This document shows positions 39,536 through 46,559 of a stretch of 46,559 bases of DNA, one piece after another. Below the pieces are notes generated by a model that was not told the origin of the DNA, made no database searches, and saw nothing but the letters and a program-made list of their open reading frames with translations. This DNA comes from UBA4717 sp002404395 (GTDB taxonomy: Bacteria; Bacillota; Clostridia; Oscillospirales; CAG-272), in assembly GCA_937902275.1 (NCBI GenBank), contig CALFNW010000050.1, forward strand, positions 1-46,559, read 5' to 3'. How positions within the stretch are numbered: the first letter of the stretch is position 1; each line of letters opens with the position of its first letter. The position numbers and the translations under genes are program-made.

Positions 39536-40657
39536 TCACTGTTTGGAAGCAAGCGCTGCCTTGTGCCTGTCCACAAGCGAATGGATCCTTGCGGCAGGAT
39601 CGAGCAGCTTGCTTATAGTATAATCGTGATTGAGCGTATCTATTATGTACGACACATACTTACACATATTTACCTCTGCATACCACGGCTTGGTGAGCAG
39701 CTCGGGAGTTCTGTAAATAAGGTTGGTAGTAAATATTTTGTCGATCGTTCCCTTTGCATACGCTTCATCAAAAAGTTCAAGTCCGTTGCAGAAAAGTCCG
39801 AAAGTAGCAAATACGAATATACGTTTTGCGCCCTTTTCCTTGAGCTGGAGCGCAACGTCGAGCATCGACTCGCCGGAGGAGATCATATCGTCAACAACTA
39901 CCACATCCTTGCCTTCGACACTGCGCCCGAGGTATTCATGTGCTTCGATCGGGTTTTTGCCGTTTACGATAACCGTGTAATTGCGGCGCTTGTAGAACAT
40001 ACCGAGATCTACGCCGAGCACGGATGAATAGTACATACAACGCGACATACCGCCTTCATCGGGCGAGATCATTACAATATCGTCCTTTTCAAGCGAAATA
40101 TCGGGATAGTTGCGCACAAGCGCCTTGATCATCTGATAGGTCGCACGCACATTGTCAAAGCCGTTAAGCGGGATCGCATTCTGAACTCTCGGGTCATGAG
40201 CATCAAACGTGATAAAGTTTGCAACACCCATGTTTGCAAGCTCCTGAAGCGCAATAGCGCAGTCGAGCGATTCACGTGTCGAACGCTTATGCTGTCTGCC
40301 CTCGTAAAGCATAGGCATTATTACCGAAATACGGCGGGCTTTTCCTCCTATAGCTCCGATAACGCGCTTCAGATCCTGAAAATGATCATCGGGACTCATC
40401 GGCACCGTCTGACCGTACATTTCGTAAGTTACTCCGTAATTGAAACAGTCGGAAACAATATAAACGTCGTGACCGCGAAGTGAAGTGGTAACAAGTCCCT
40501 TAGCTTCACCCGAACCGAAACGCGGGCACTTTGCTTCCACAAGGAAGCTTTCGTCACTGCTTCGCCAAGCCTTCAGATAACTGTCAACCTTTTCCACGAA
40601 GGCTTCACAGCCGCGCATTCCGATAACGCTGATATCTCCGACAAGTTCACCGCTCAT
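39536..40657 (-). CDS. prs: Ribose-phosphate pyrophosphokinase (long form)
   Basis: The enzyme makes PRPP from ribose 5-phosphate and ATP for nucleotide, His and Trp synthesis. From the ATG at 40657 (GAAGGAG 10 nt upstream) it has 373 residues, longer than the usual 310-320. The PRPP-binding loop VVVDDMISSGESMLDVALQL and the region DHFQDLKRVIGAIGG with PMLYEGRQHKRSTRESLDC match the family. The FDAHDPRVQNAIP segment corresponds to the DLH region. An N-terminal extension of about 50 residues and a longer C-terminus account for the extra length. Confidence 0.85.
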   Translation of the reverse strand: MSGELVGDISVIGMRGCEAFVEKVDSYLKAWRSSDESFLVEAKCPRFGSGEAKGLVTTSLRGHDVYIVSDCFNYGVTYEMYGQTVPMSPDDHFQDLKRVIGAIGGKARRISVIMPMLYEGRQHKRSTRESLDCAIALQELANMGVANFITFDAHDPRVQNAIPLNGFDNVRATYQMIKALVRNYPDISLEKDDIVMISPDEGGMSRCMYYSSVLGVDLGMFYKRRNYTVIVNGKNPIEAHEYLGRSVEGKDVVVVDDMISSGESMLDVALQLKEKGAKRIFVFATFGLFCNGLELFDEAYAKGTIDKIFTTNLIYRTPELLTKPWYAEVNMCKYVSYIIDTLNHDYTISKLLDPAARIHSLVDRHKAALASKQ

Positions 40658-40759
40658 AGCTTTTCTGCTCCTTCTCAAAGGAATTAACCTTTGCATAAAA
40701 ATATATTAAATTTCCGTTTCGGCAAATGTCGAAAAAAAGAGACACTCGCCCTCAGGGTA

Positions 40760-40788
40760 ATTATATCATATCTTCGGGCATTTTTGAA
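40760..40788 (-). promoter_or_regulatory. Promoter of prs
   Basis: On the minus strand TTCAAA (40783-40788) and TATAAT (40760-40765) are 17 nt apart, about 100 nt before the prs start. Confidence 0.6.
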
Positions 40789-40847
40789 TAGTTTTTGAAA
40801 AAAAAACGAACTTTGTGTATTTTTTATAAATGATGGCAGATCACAGG

Positions 40848-41963
40848 TCAACGCTTGAGAAAATCTATATATCTTTTCAGGTCGTATCTGACGATCGCGT
40901 GTTCACCCGGTCTCAGATGATATTCAACGCTTCCGCCGTGGAATTCCTCTCCCGGCTCGGGATAACGGTCGAAATTGCCGAAAAAGCCGGGCAATCCGAA
41001 TTGCTCATAAACCTTGCCGACAATACACGCAGTAAGATATTCGCTCTCGGGATCAGCCCACTTATCAAGGCTTGCCGATGCAATATACAGTTTGCGCGGC
41101 GCGATCGCGGCGGCAAGAAAATGTTGGTCGAACGGCATTGCCGCAGTAGCTTCTTCGCCGATATAGTCCTTGTATTTCTCGCAAAACCAATACGGGAACA
41201 GCCTTCCGCATATATCCGCGATCCGCTCTCCCTGCTTTCCGCGAGTAATCGCCGCTCCCGAACATCCCGAGTCATTTGAAATGGCATGAGTCACCCGCGT
41301 ATCCTGCGCCGCACACCAAAGTGCGGTCTTTCCGAGTCTTGAGTGTCCGACCACAGCTATACGAGACCTGTCATAACAGTCAAAAGTAAGCAGATAGTCG
41401 AGCGCGCGGCTTGCCGCCCACGCCCAATATCCAAGCTTGCCCCAAGAGGCAACGCCTGATGCGTTTCTGCCGAATTTTCCTGCCAGACCGTCGCTAAAAT
41501 CGGAGTTGTCGGCAGTAATATCATTATTGTATATCACAGCGAGCGCACAGCCGTTATCGACGATCTCTTCCTCACAAAGCCTCTGCCTGTTCGGTATGCC
41601 GTTGTCACCGCCAAACTGACCTTTACGGAAGCCGCCGCTCGCATATGCAAATCCGATGTACAGGAATAGCGGAACCGGCTTATCGGTTTTCGGACGGCTA
41701 ACAAATACATATAAATCGTGCGGTCCGCGCGGAGTGGTCACGGTAACAACTATATCCTCTGCTATCGCGGTGCCGCCGTAGTAATTGTCCTTTGAAAGCG
41801 CTACCTTTCCGGTTACCTCAAAAGGAAAATCGGTATTAAATCCGTATTCGTGCTCACTCAGGATCGAAACCAGCCTCCGACGCGCGGATTCGGGATCGTT
41901 TACGTCAAACTCGGGCAGCTTCGGAAGTTTGCGGCGTTCGATCTCGGAATCAATGAAATTCAT
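40848..41963 (-). CDS. CE15-like (glucuronoyl-esterase-type) alpha/beta hydrolase
   Basis: The 371-residue protein has an alpha/beta-hydrolase fold. The nucleophile elbow GHSRLGK (206-212) gives Ser208. SNDSGCSGAA (229-238) and PFDQHFLAAAIAPR (277-290) are typical of bacterial CE15 enzymes, and H355 in RPGEHAI is the likely catalytic His. CE15 members cleave the ester between glucuronoxylan and lignin. There is no signal peptide, so this one should act inside the cell, perhaps on imported oligosaccharides or another ester. It starts 1 nt after the HIT gene and is cotranscribed with it. Confidence 0.75.
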   Translation of the reverse strand: MNFIDSEIERRKLPKLPEFDVNDPESARRRLVSILSEHEYGFNTDFPFEVTGKVALSKDNYYGGTAIAEDIVVTVTTPRGPHDLYVFVSRPKTDKPVPLFLYIGFAYASGGFRKGQFGGDNGIPNRQRLCEEEIVDNGCALAVIYNNDITADNSDFSDGLAGKFGRNASGVASWGKLGYWAWAASRALDYLLTFDCYDRSRIAVVGHSRLGKTALWCAAQDTRVTHAISNDSGCSGAAITRGKQGERIADICGRLFPYWFCEKYKDYIGEEATAAMPFDQHFLAAAIAPRKLYIASASLDKWADPESEYLTACIVGKVYEQFGLPGFFGNFDRYPEPGEEFHGGSVEYHLRPGEHAIVRYDLKRYIDFLKR

Positions 41964-41964
41964 A

Positions 41965-42303
41965 CTAACACATTCTTTCCGCCAGCTTTGCGCCGCCGAG
42001 TATATGAAAATGCATATGCTTCACCGACTGACAGCCGTCGTTTCCTATGTTCGTAATCACCCGATAACCGTTTACAAGTCCGCAAAGTTTCGCGATCTCC
42101 GGTATAACCGCAAAGATATCAGCGGCAATATTCGCATTTTCGGCATTAAGCTCATCTGCGGACGCGATATGACACTTGGGAATGACAAGCACGTGTACCG
42201 GTGCCTGCGGATTTAAGTCCTTAAATGCCAATACCTTATCGTTTTCAAACACTTTGGTCGACGGGATCTCACCGCTTATTATCTTGCAAAAAATACAATC
42301 CAT
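41965..42303 (-). CDS. HIT family nucleotide hydrolase/transferase (HinT-like)
   Basis: From the ATG at 42303 (AAGGAG 8 nt upstream) the protein has 112 residues. It begins MDCIFCKIISGEIPSTKVFE, carries APVHVLVIPKCH and ends with the histidine triad H96-x-H98-x-H100. HIT proteins hydrolyse adenosine phosphoramidates and related nucleotides. It has its own promoter and leads into the esterase gene. Confidence 0.92.
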   Translation of the reverse strand: MDCIFCKIISGEIPSTKVFENDKVLAFKDLNPQAPVHVLVIPKCHIASADELNAENANIAADIFAVIPEIAKLCGLVNGYRVITNIGNDGCQSVKHMHFHILGGAKLAERMC

Positions 42304-42362
42304 TTTTCCGCTCCTTGTGTCCATACATAATCGGTATGAGAAAACTCATATTCGTTATAAAA

Positions 42363-42391
42363 AGTATACCACACAAACATTAAAAACACAA
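42363..42391 (-). promoter_or_regulatory. Promoter of the HIT-esterase unit
   Basis: On the minus strand TTGTGT (42386-42391) and TATACT (42363-42368) are 17 nt apart, 60 nt before the HIT start. Confidence 0.55.
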
Positions 42392-42439
42392 GTAACGCAC
42401 AGAATTATTTTACATATTGCAAATCTTAATAATTTTGTG

Positions 42440-42468
42440 TTGACTTTGTCGAAAAATCGGGATATAAT
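42440..42468 (+). promoter_or_regulatory. Promoter of the DUF1858 gene
   Basis: TTGACT (42440-42445) and a perfect TATAAT (42463-42468) are 17 nt apart, 41 nt before the start codon. It is one of the best promoters in the window. Confidence 0.75.
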
Positions 42469-42508
42469 ATGAGCATAAGAATTATTTATTCGGAAAGGAA
42501 TCCAAAAA

Positions 42509-42709
42509 ATGAAAGTAACAAAAGAATCCATAATCGGCGATATCCTTGATTTTGACAACGGCACTGCGCAGTTTTTCCTTGAGATCGGAATGCATTGCCT
42601 CGGCTGCCCCTCGGCACGCGGTGAAAGTATTGAAGATGCCTGCGCGGTTCACGGAACCGATGCCGACGAGCTTGTTGCCAAGATAAACGACTACCTTGAG
42701 TCCAAATGA
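42509..42709 (+). CDS. DUF1858 domain protein
   Basis: The 66-residue protein is a single DUF1858 domain (KVTKESIIGDILDFDNGTAQ, then GMHCLGCPSARGESIEDACA). The CxxC pair at C30 and C33 is characteristic of small proteins linked to iron-sulfur or redox systems such as ScdA/RIC and hybrid-cluster proteins, where its role is unclear. It is a monocistronic unit with a strong promoter and its own terminator. Confidence 0.88.
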   Translation: MKVTKESIIGDILDFDNGTAQFFLEIGMHCLGCPSARGESIEDACAVHGTDADELVAKINDYLESK

Positions 42710-42733
42710 GGCACGACAAATAAATTTACGCTT

Positions 42734-42756
42734 TAAGGGACTCAGGCAGTCCCTTA
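42734..42756 (+). terminator. Terminator after the DUF1858 gene
   Basis: A 9-bp stem (42734-42742 with 42748-42756, loop CAGGC) is followed by TCTTTTA. It separates the DUF1858 gene from the GNAT unit. Confidence 0.7.
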
Positions 42757-42784
42757 TCTTTTATCTACGAAAGGATAATCCATA

Positions 42785-43306
42785 ATGGAAATCAGACGTG
42801 CAAATCTTTCGGATGTTGACGGAATAATGAAAATTATAGCCGAAGCGCAAAAATATCTGAAACTGCAACGCATTGACCAATGGCAGGACGGTTTTCCGAG
42901 CCGCGAAGTAATAGAAAACGATATAAATAACGCCGAGGCATACGTTATCTGCGATAATGATACGGTAGCGGCATATTACGCCTTTTACCATGCCCCCGAA
43001 CCCGTATACGCCGATATCCACTGCGGCGCTTGGGGAGATGACGACGGTAAATACGGCGTCATTCATCGCATGGCGGTTTCGGAAGCCTACCGCGGGCAAG
43101 GACTTTCACATAAACTGTATGAACACGCAATAGGGCGTTGCCTTGAGCTTGGATATAATTCGATTAGAGTTGACACTCACGCGCAGAATGTTATAATGCG
43201 CTCACTTGCGGCGGCGCACGGCTTTGAATATTGCGGTATCGTATACTATCCGGGCGGACTTGAGCGGATAGCATATGAAAGAATGTTAATACCGACCGCG
43301 CTTTAA
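42785..43306 (+). CDS. GNAT family N-acetyltransferase
   Basis: The 173-residue protein has the GNAT fold. It opens MEIRRANLSDVDGIMKIIAE, and motif A (HRMAVSEAYRGQGLSHKLYE) binds the acetyl-CoA pyrophosphate. DTHAQNVIMRSLAAAHGFEY is motif B. The acceptor (small molecule or protein N-terminus) cannot be told. AAAGGA precedes the ATG. It is first in a unit with trmK and the Nif3-like gene, with only 8 nt to trmK. Confidence 0.88.
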   Translation: MEIRRANLSDVDGIMKIIAEAQKYLKLQRIDQWQDGFPSREVIENDINNAEAYVICDNDTVAAYYAFYHAPEPVYADIHCGAWGDDDGKYGVIHRMAVSEAYRGQGLSHKLYEHAIGRCLELGYNSIRVDTHAQNVIMRSLAAAHGFEYCGIVYYPGGLERIAYERMLIPTAL

Positions 43307-43314
43307 TTTTGAAA

Positions 43315-44025
43315 ATGAGTATTGATAACAGACTTTCCGCCTGCGCTTCGCTCGTACGTCACGGCTCACTTGTCGCCGACATCGGAAGCGATCACGCATA
43401 TCTGCCGATCTATCTGATCGAAAACGGCATTTGCCCGCGGGCTATCGCCTCGGATATAAACGAAGGACCCGTAGCGCGTGCAAGGCAAAATGTGTCGGAC
43501 GCGGGACTTGAAAAGCTCATAACGGTAATGCTTGCCGACGGACTTGATTCGGCGTCAAAGTCGGCTCCCGATGATATAATAATCGCCGGAATGGGCGGCG
43601 AGCTGATACGCGACATTCTTTCGCGCTCCGAATATGTAAAAGAACCGGGGGTCAGACTGATACTTCAGCCGATGACAATGCCGGAGGTACTGCGCACCTA
43701 TCTGTACGAACACGGCTTTGCCGTCACGGATGAGCTGATATGCCGCTCGGCGGGCAAAAATTATCAGATAATCGCCGCCGCATATGATGGTGTTCCGCGC
43801 AAAATTTCGTATGAACTTTCGGTTATCGGCGAAATAAACTCAAAACGGATCGCCGAAAAGCCTACAGAAAGCGATGTTTTATACATAAATACGCTTGAGA
43901 CGGCGCTCAGACGCCGGATCGTCGGAATGAAGTCAGCCGAAGCGCCGGATACAGCTGCGATCTCACGCGACATTAGTCTTATTGAATACATAGCAAAGCT
44001 TCGCGGCGGAATTATTAAAAATTAA
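43315..44025 (+). CDS. trmK: tRNA (adenine(22)-N(1))-methyltransferase TrmK
   Basis: The 236-residue Rossmann methyltransferase uses S-adenosylmethionine to methylate A22 of tRNA. The family signature LVADIGSDHAYLPIYLIENG binds SAM; IASDINEGPVARARQNV and IIIAGMGGELIRDIL follow. The C-terminal part is a helical domain. I take the ATG at 43315; an in-frame TTG 6 nt earlier is possible, and neither has a clear ribosome-binding site. The link with a Nif3-like gene is the usual Bacillota arrangement. Confidence 0.88.
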   Translation: MSIDNRLSACASLVRHGSLVADIGSDHAYLPIYLIENGICPRAIASDINEGPVARARQNVSDAGLEKLITVMLADGLDSASKSAPDDIIIAGMGGELIRDILSRSEYVKEPGVRLILQPMTMPEVLRTYLYEHGFAVTDELICRSAGKNYQIIAAAYDGVPRKISYELSVIGEINSKRIAEKPTESDVLYINTLETALRRRIVGMKSAEAPDTAAISRDISLIEYIAKLRGGIIKN

Positions 44026-44039
44026 GGAGCAGTTAAAAA

Positions 44040-44810
44040 ATGACGACTACTCGCGACTTGTATAAATACCTTGACGAAAAATTCCCGAAAACGCTTTCAT
44101 GCGAATGGGATAACGACGGGCTGATGTGTTGTGCCGACCCGGAGAAAGCAATAAAGCGTGTACTCATAACGCTTGACATTACAAATGAAGCGATCGAATA
44201 TGCACTATCGTGTTCATTTGACGCGATAATATCGCATCACCCGCTGATTTTTTCGGGGATCAAAGCGCTCAACACCGACTCAGGAGTATCGTCAAGATCT
44301 ATCGCGCTTGTAAAAGCCGATATTTGCGCAATGTCGTTCCACACACGCCTTGATGCGGCAGTCGGAGGGGTGAACGACGCACTTGCAGAGCGACTCGGAC
44401 TTCATGAAGTAACCGCATTTGAAACTGAGGGCATAGCCATGGGACGCATCGGCAAGCTTGAAAAGCCGATGCAGACTCACGAACTTGCAGCCTTTATAAA
44501 AACGCGGCTCGGCGCACCATATGTCAACTATTCGGGCAATTCCGGAGAGATCAGCACCCTTGCCCTGCTCGGCGGCTCGGGCAAGGATGAAATAGCGATT
44601 GCCGCATCGCTCGGAGCGGACGCCTATTTAAGCGGCGAGCTTGGTTATCACAGTCTGACCGATGCCGTCGATTCGGGCATCGTGCTATATGAAGCCGGAC
44701 ACTATTATACCGAATTTCCGGTATGTGAAAAGCTCAGAGCGGTCATTTCAGACGCTTTTCCGGAGCTTTATATTGAGGTAATCCCGAGCATAAACATTCA
44801 TACCGTGTAA
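44040..44810 (+). CDS. Nif3-like dinuclear-metal hexameric protein (YqfO/YbgI)
   Basis: The 256-residue protein matches the Nif3 family, toroidal hexamers that bind two metal ions per subunit. Metal ligands are in ISHHPLIFSGIK (two His), HTRLDAAVGGVNDAL (His and Asp) and EAGHYYTEFPVCEKL (His and Glu) near the C-terminus. Its reaction is uncertain; a GTP cyclohydrolase-like or regulatory role has been proposed for relatives. AAGGAG precedes the ATG, 14 nt after trmK. Confidence 0.9.
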   Translation: MTTTRDLYKYLDEKFPKTLSCEWDNDGLMCCADPEKAIKRVLITLDITNEAIEYALSCSFDAIISHHPLIFSGIKALNTDSGVSSRSIALVKADICAMSFHTRLDAAVGGVNDALAERLGLHEVTAFETEGIAMGRIGKLEKPMQTHELAAFIKTRLGAPYVNYSGNSGEISTLALLGGSGKDEIAIAASLGADAYLSGELGYHSLTDAVDSGIVLYEAGHYYTEFPVCEKLRAVISDAFPELYIEVIPSINIHTV

Positions 44811-44839
44811 ATACCGACGGAATTTCAGAATACAAAAAG

Positions 44840-44870
44840 ACCCCGCGCTCTTTTGAGCACGGGGTTTCTT
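44840..44870. terminator. Terminator between the Nif3-like gene and rpsU
   Basis: An 11-bp stem with one mismatch (44840-44850 with 44855-44865, loop TTTT) is flanked by AAAAAG on the left and TTTCTT on the right. It sits between converging genes and can work in both directions. Confidence 0.75.
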
Positions 44871-44886
44871 CTCGCTTTGGCAAAAG

Positions 44887-45063
44887 TTATCTGGATTTAC
44901 GCTTTCTTGCGGCTTCCGACTTCTTCTTGCGCTTTACGCTGGGCTTTTCATAATGCTCTCTTTTGCGCAGTTCGGAAAGCACACCGCTTCTCGCGCACTG
45001 TCTCTTAAATCTGCGAAGCGCGCTATCGATTGATTCATTATCCTTAACAATGATTTCTGCCAT
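44887..45063 (-). CDS. rpsU: 30S ribosomal protein S21
   Basis: Translating the minus strand from the ATG at 45063 gives 58 residues, starting MAEIIVKDNESIDSALRRFK. The next part, RQCARSGVLSELRKREHYEK, is conserved, and the tail is very basic, ending RKRKSR. S21 sits near the anti-Shine-Dalgarno end of 16S rRNA and helps initiation. It has its own promoter, which overlaps the end of leuS, and a GGAGG ribosome-binding site. Confidence 0.95.
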   Translation of the reverse strand: MAEIIVKDNESIDSALRRFKRQCARSGVLSELRKREHYEKPSVKRKKKSEAARKRKSR

Positions 45064-45118
45064 CGTGATATCCCTCCTTCCGTAAATGGAAAAAAGAAGA
45101 TAAAATATCTCTCAAGTA

Positions 45119-45148
45119 ATTATACTATAAAACTCAAGTGCTTGTCAA
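45119..45148 (-). promoter_or_regulatory. Promoter of rpsU
   Basis: On the minus strand a perfect TTGACA (45143-45148) and a perfect TATAAT (45119-45124) are 18 nt apart, 56 nt before the rpsU start. Confidence 0.8.
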
Positions 45149-45182
45149 TAGTATTTTTGGATTTCCGCGCATTTTTGTCAAA

Positions 45183-46559
45183 TTATTTGACAACTATGTT
45201 GATAATTTTTCCGGGAACGCAGATTTCCTTGATTATCGTCCGACCGTCGATGTAAGGAAGGATACGCTCGTCCGACTTTGCAGCGGCAAGTGCCGCTTCC
45301 TTGTCAGCGTCAGCAGACAGAGTAACGGTAAATTTTACTTTTCCGTTGATCTGCACCGGAACCTCGATCGTTTCGTCAAGCGTCTTTCCTTCATCCCACT
45401 CGGGCCATTCAGACAGCGAACAAAGCGAGCTTTCACCGCAATACTCCCAGATCTCCTCGCATATATGCGGGGCAAACGGGCAGAGCAGACGAACAAATAT
45501 CTTAAGTTCATCAAGCGTAAGCGAGCCGTGTGCATATATGTCGTTAATAAGCGTCATCAGCGCGGCGATCGCAGTGTTGAACTTCATCTCCTCAATATCG
45601 GAGGATACTTTTTTTACGGTCTTATGGAAGGCTGACTCAAGCTCGCGCGTGTATCCGCTGCCCTTTGCAATGTCGGTCAGCGCCGCAACACGTTCAAGGA
45701 AACGCTTGCAGCCTTTGACGCTGCTTTCGTTCCACGGAGCGGAGGAAGTATAGTCGCCCATGAAGAGAATGTAAACTCTGAGTACGTCGGCGCCGACTTC
45801 ATCAACTACATTGTTCGGATCGACGACATTGCCTCTCGACTTGCTCATCTTTTCACCGTCGGGTCCGAGAATAAGTCCCTGCGCCGTGCGCTTTGCATAC
45901 GGCTCAGACGTGGGAACTACTCCGATATCATAGAGGAATTTATGCCAGAAGCGCGAATAGATCAGGTGACGGGTCACGTGCTCCATACCGCCGTTATACC
46001 AATCGACCGGAAGCCAATATCTGAGCTTTTCAGGATCGGCAAGACACTTGTCATTGTGCGGATCAATATATCTGAGATAATACCAAGACGAGCCTGCCCA
46101 CTGCGGCATGGTATCGGTCTCACGCTTTGCAGGACCGCCGCATTTAGGGCACTTGCAGTTCACAAATGAGTCGATCTTGGCAAGAGGGCTTTCTCCACCC
46201 TCTCCGGGAGCAAAGTTTTCCACATTCGGCAGTCTGAGCGGAAGCTCCTCGTACGGAACGCCGACAGTGCCGCAGTGCTCACAGTGCACGATCGGAATCG
46301 GCTCACCCCAATATCTTTGGCGGTTGAATGCCCAATCCTTCATCTTATACTGCACGCCGCGTTCGCCGATACCGCGTTCTTCCAGGAACGAAGCCATTTT
46401 TTCAATAGCGTCCTTTTTGTTTGAAATACCGTTCAAAAAGCCCGAATTGACCATCACACCTTCTCCGGTGTAGGCTTCCTTGGAAATATCTCCTCCGCTT
46501 ATCACTTCGATAATATCAATGCCGAATTTCTTTGCGAAATCATAATCGCGTTCATCATG
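45183..46559 (-). CDS. leuS: Leucyl-tRNA synthetase (C-terminal part, cut by window edge)
   Basis: The frame is open to the right edge, so only the last 458 residues are visible; the N-terminal Rossmann HIGH region lies outside. The visible part begins HDERDYDFAKKFGID, the end of the editing (CP1) domain. Next come WAFNRQRYWGEPIPIVHCEH and a cysteine cluster (CEHCG, CKCPKCG). DTMPQWAGSSWYYLRYIDPH and the ATP-binding KMSKS loop (about residue 237-241 of the fragment) follow, then the anticodon-binding and C-terminal domains. The enzyme attaches Leu to its tRNA. A weak stem overlaps its stop codon. Confidence 0.97.
   Translation of the reverse strand, partial: HDERDYDFAKKFGIDIIEVISGGDISKEAYTGEGVMVNSGFLNGISNKKDAIEKMASFLEERGIGERGVQYKMKDWAFNRQRYWGEPIPIVHCEHCGTVGVPYEELPLRLPNVENFAPGEGGESPLAKIDSFVNCKCPKCGGPAKRETDTMPQWAGSSWYYLRYIDPHNDKCLADPEKLRYWLPVDWYNGGMEHVTRHLIYSRFWHKFLYDIGVVPTSEPYAKRTAQGLILGPDGEKMSKSRGNVVDPNNVVDEVGADVLRVYILFMGDYTSSAPWNESSVKGCKRFLERVAALTDIAKGSGYTRELESAFHKTVKKVSSDIEEMKFNTAIAALMTLINDIYAHGSLTLDELKIFVRLLCPFAPHICEEIWEYCGESSLCSLSEWPEWDEGKTLDETIEVPVQINGKVKFTVTLSADADKEAALAAAKSDERILPYIDGRTIIKEICVPGKIINIVVK

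Noticed and set aside
1..46559. CRISPR arrays, insertion sequences, prophage genes, tRNA or rRNA genes
   Set aside because: I saw no regularly spaced repeats, transposase or integrase-like proteins, tRNA cloverleaf sequences or rRNA segments in either strand.

Overview
The window comes from an anaerobic, spore-forming Bacillota, most likely a gut-type Clostridia (Oscillospirales-like; this placement is inferred). The evidence is a germination protease and SpoIIP side by side, an [FeFe]-hydrogenase maturation operon, zinc-type S14, S4 and L36, a type II pantothenate kinase, and Clostridia-typical families (DUF421, DUF4363, DUF4364, DUF1858). Base composition looks even, and I see no insertion sequence, prophage, CRISPR array, tRNA or rRNA.

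Layout. 1-1430: leader with paired hairpins, then a DUF421/DUF4363 membrane pair (+). 1432-3968: a two-gene radical-SAM unit (-). 4165-7709: rlmB followed by a 907-residue membrane protein that looks like a catalytically dead P-type ATPase (-). 7876-9586: zinc-ribbon protein, a SigH-like sigma factor and a DUF4364 protein (-). 9696-11393: an orphan peptide-binding lipoprotein (-). 11677-13815: gpr and spoIIP (+). 13922-18051: promoter, structured leader with an overlapping small ORF, TM1266-type regulator, hydE, hydG, hydF (+). 18420-19271: coaW (-). 19664-35621: the uninterrupted S10-spc-alpha ribosomal supercluster, 32 genes on the minus strand from rpsJ to rplQ, including secY, adk, map, a KOW-domain gene and infA. 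35622-35934: S10 leader and promoter. 36189-39435: a membrane protein of unknown function (+), a DeoR-type regulator (-) and a MATE transporter (+). 39536-42303: prs, a CE15-like esterase and a HIT protein (-). 42509-44810: DUF1858 (+), then GNAT-trmK-Nif3 (+). 44887-46559: rpsU and the 3' part of leuS (-).

How it works together. Most of the window is core translation and secretion machinery, with one strong promoter upstream of rpsJ and tight gene spacing throughout. The hyd genes make and insert the H-cluster of an [FeFe] hydrogenase whose structural gene lies elsewhere. gpr and spoIIP act in germination and engulfment.

Most notable observations. (1) The 907-residue protein keeps the architecture of the P1B ATPase membrane, P and N regions but has lost the CPC, DKTGTLT, TGD and hinge motifs, and it carries a very acidic N-terminal tail of about 330 residues. 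(2) infA has no ATG, GTG or TTG at its proper start and appears to begin at CTG. (3) The hyd leader holds a terminator inside a 27-codon ORF, and one segment can pair either locally or with the ribosome-binding site of the first hyd gene. (4) The S10 operon has a leader of about 280 nt with an attenuator-like hairpin.
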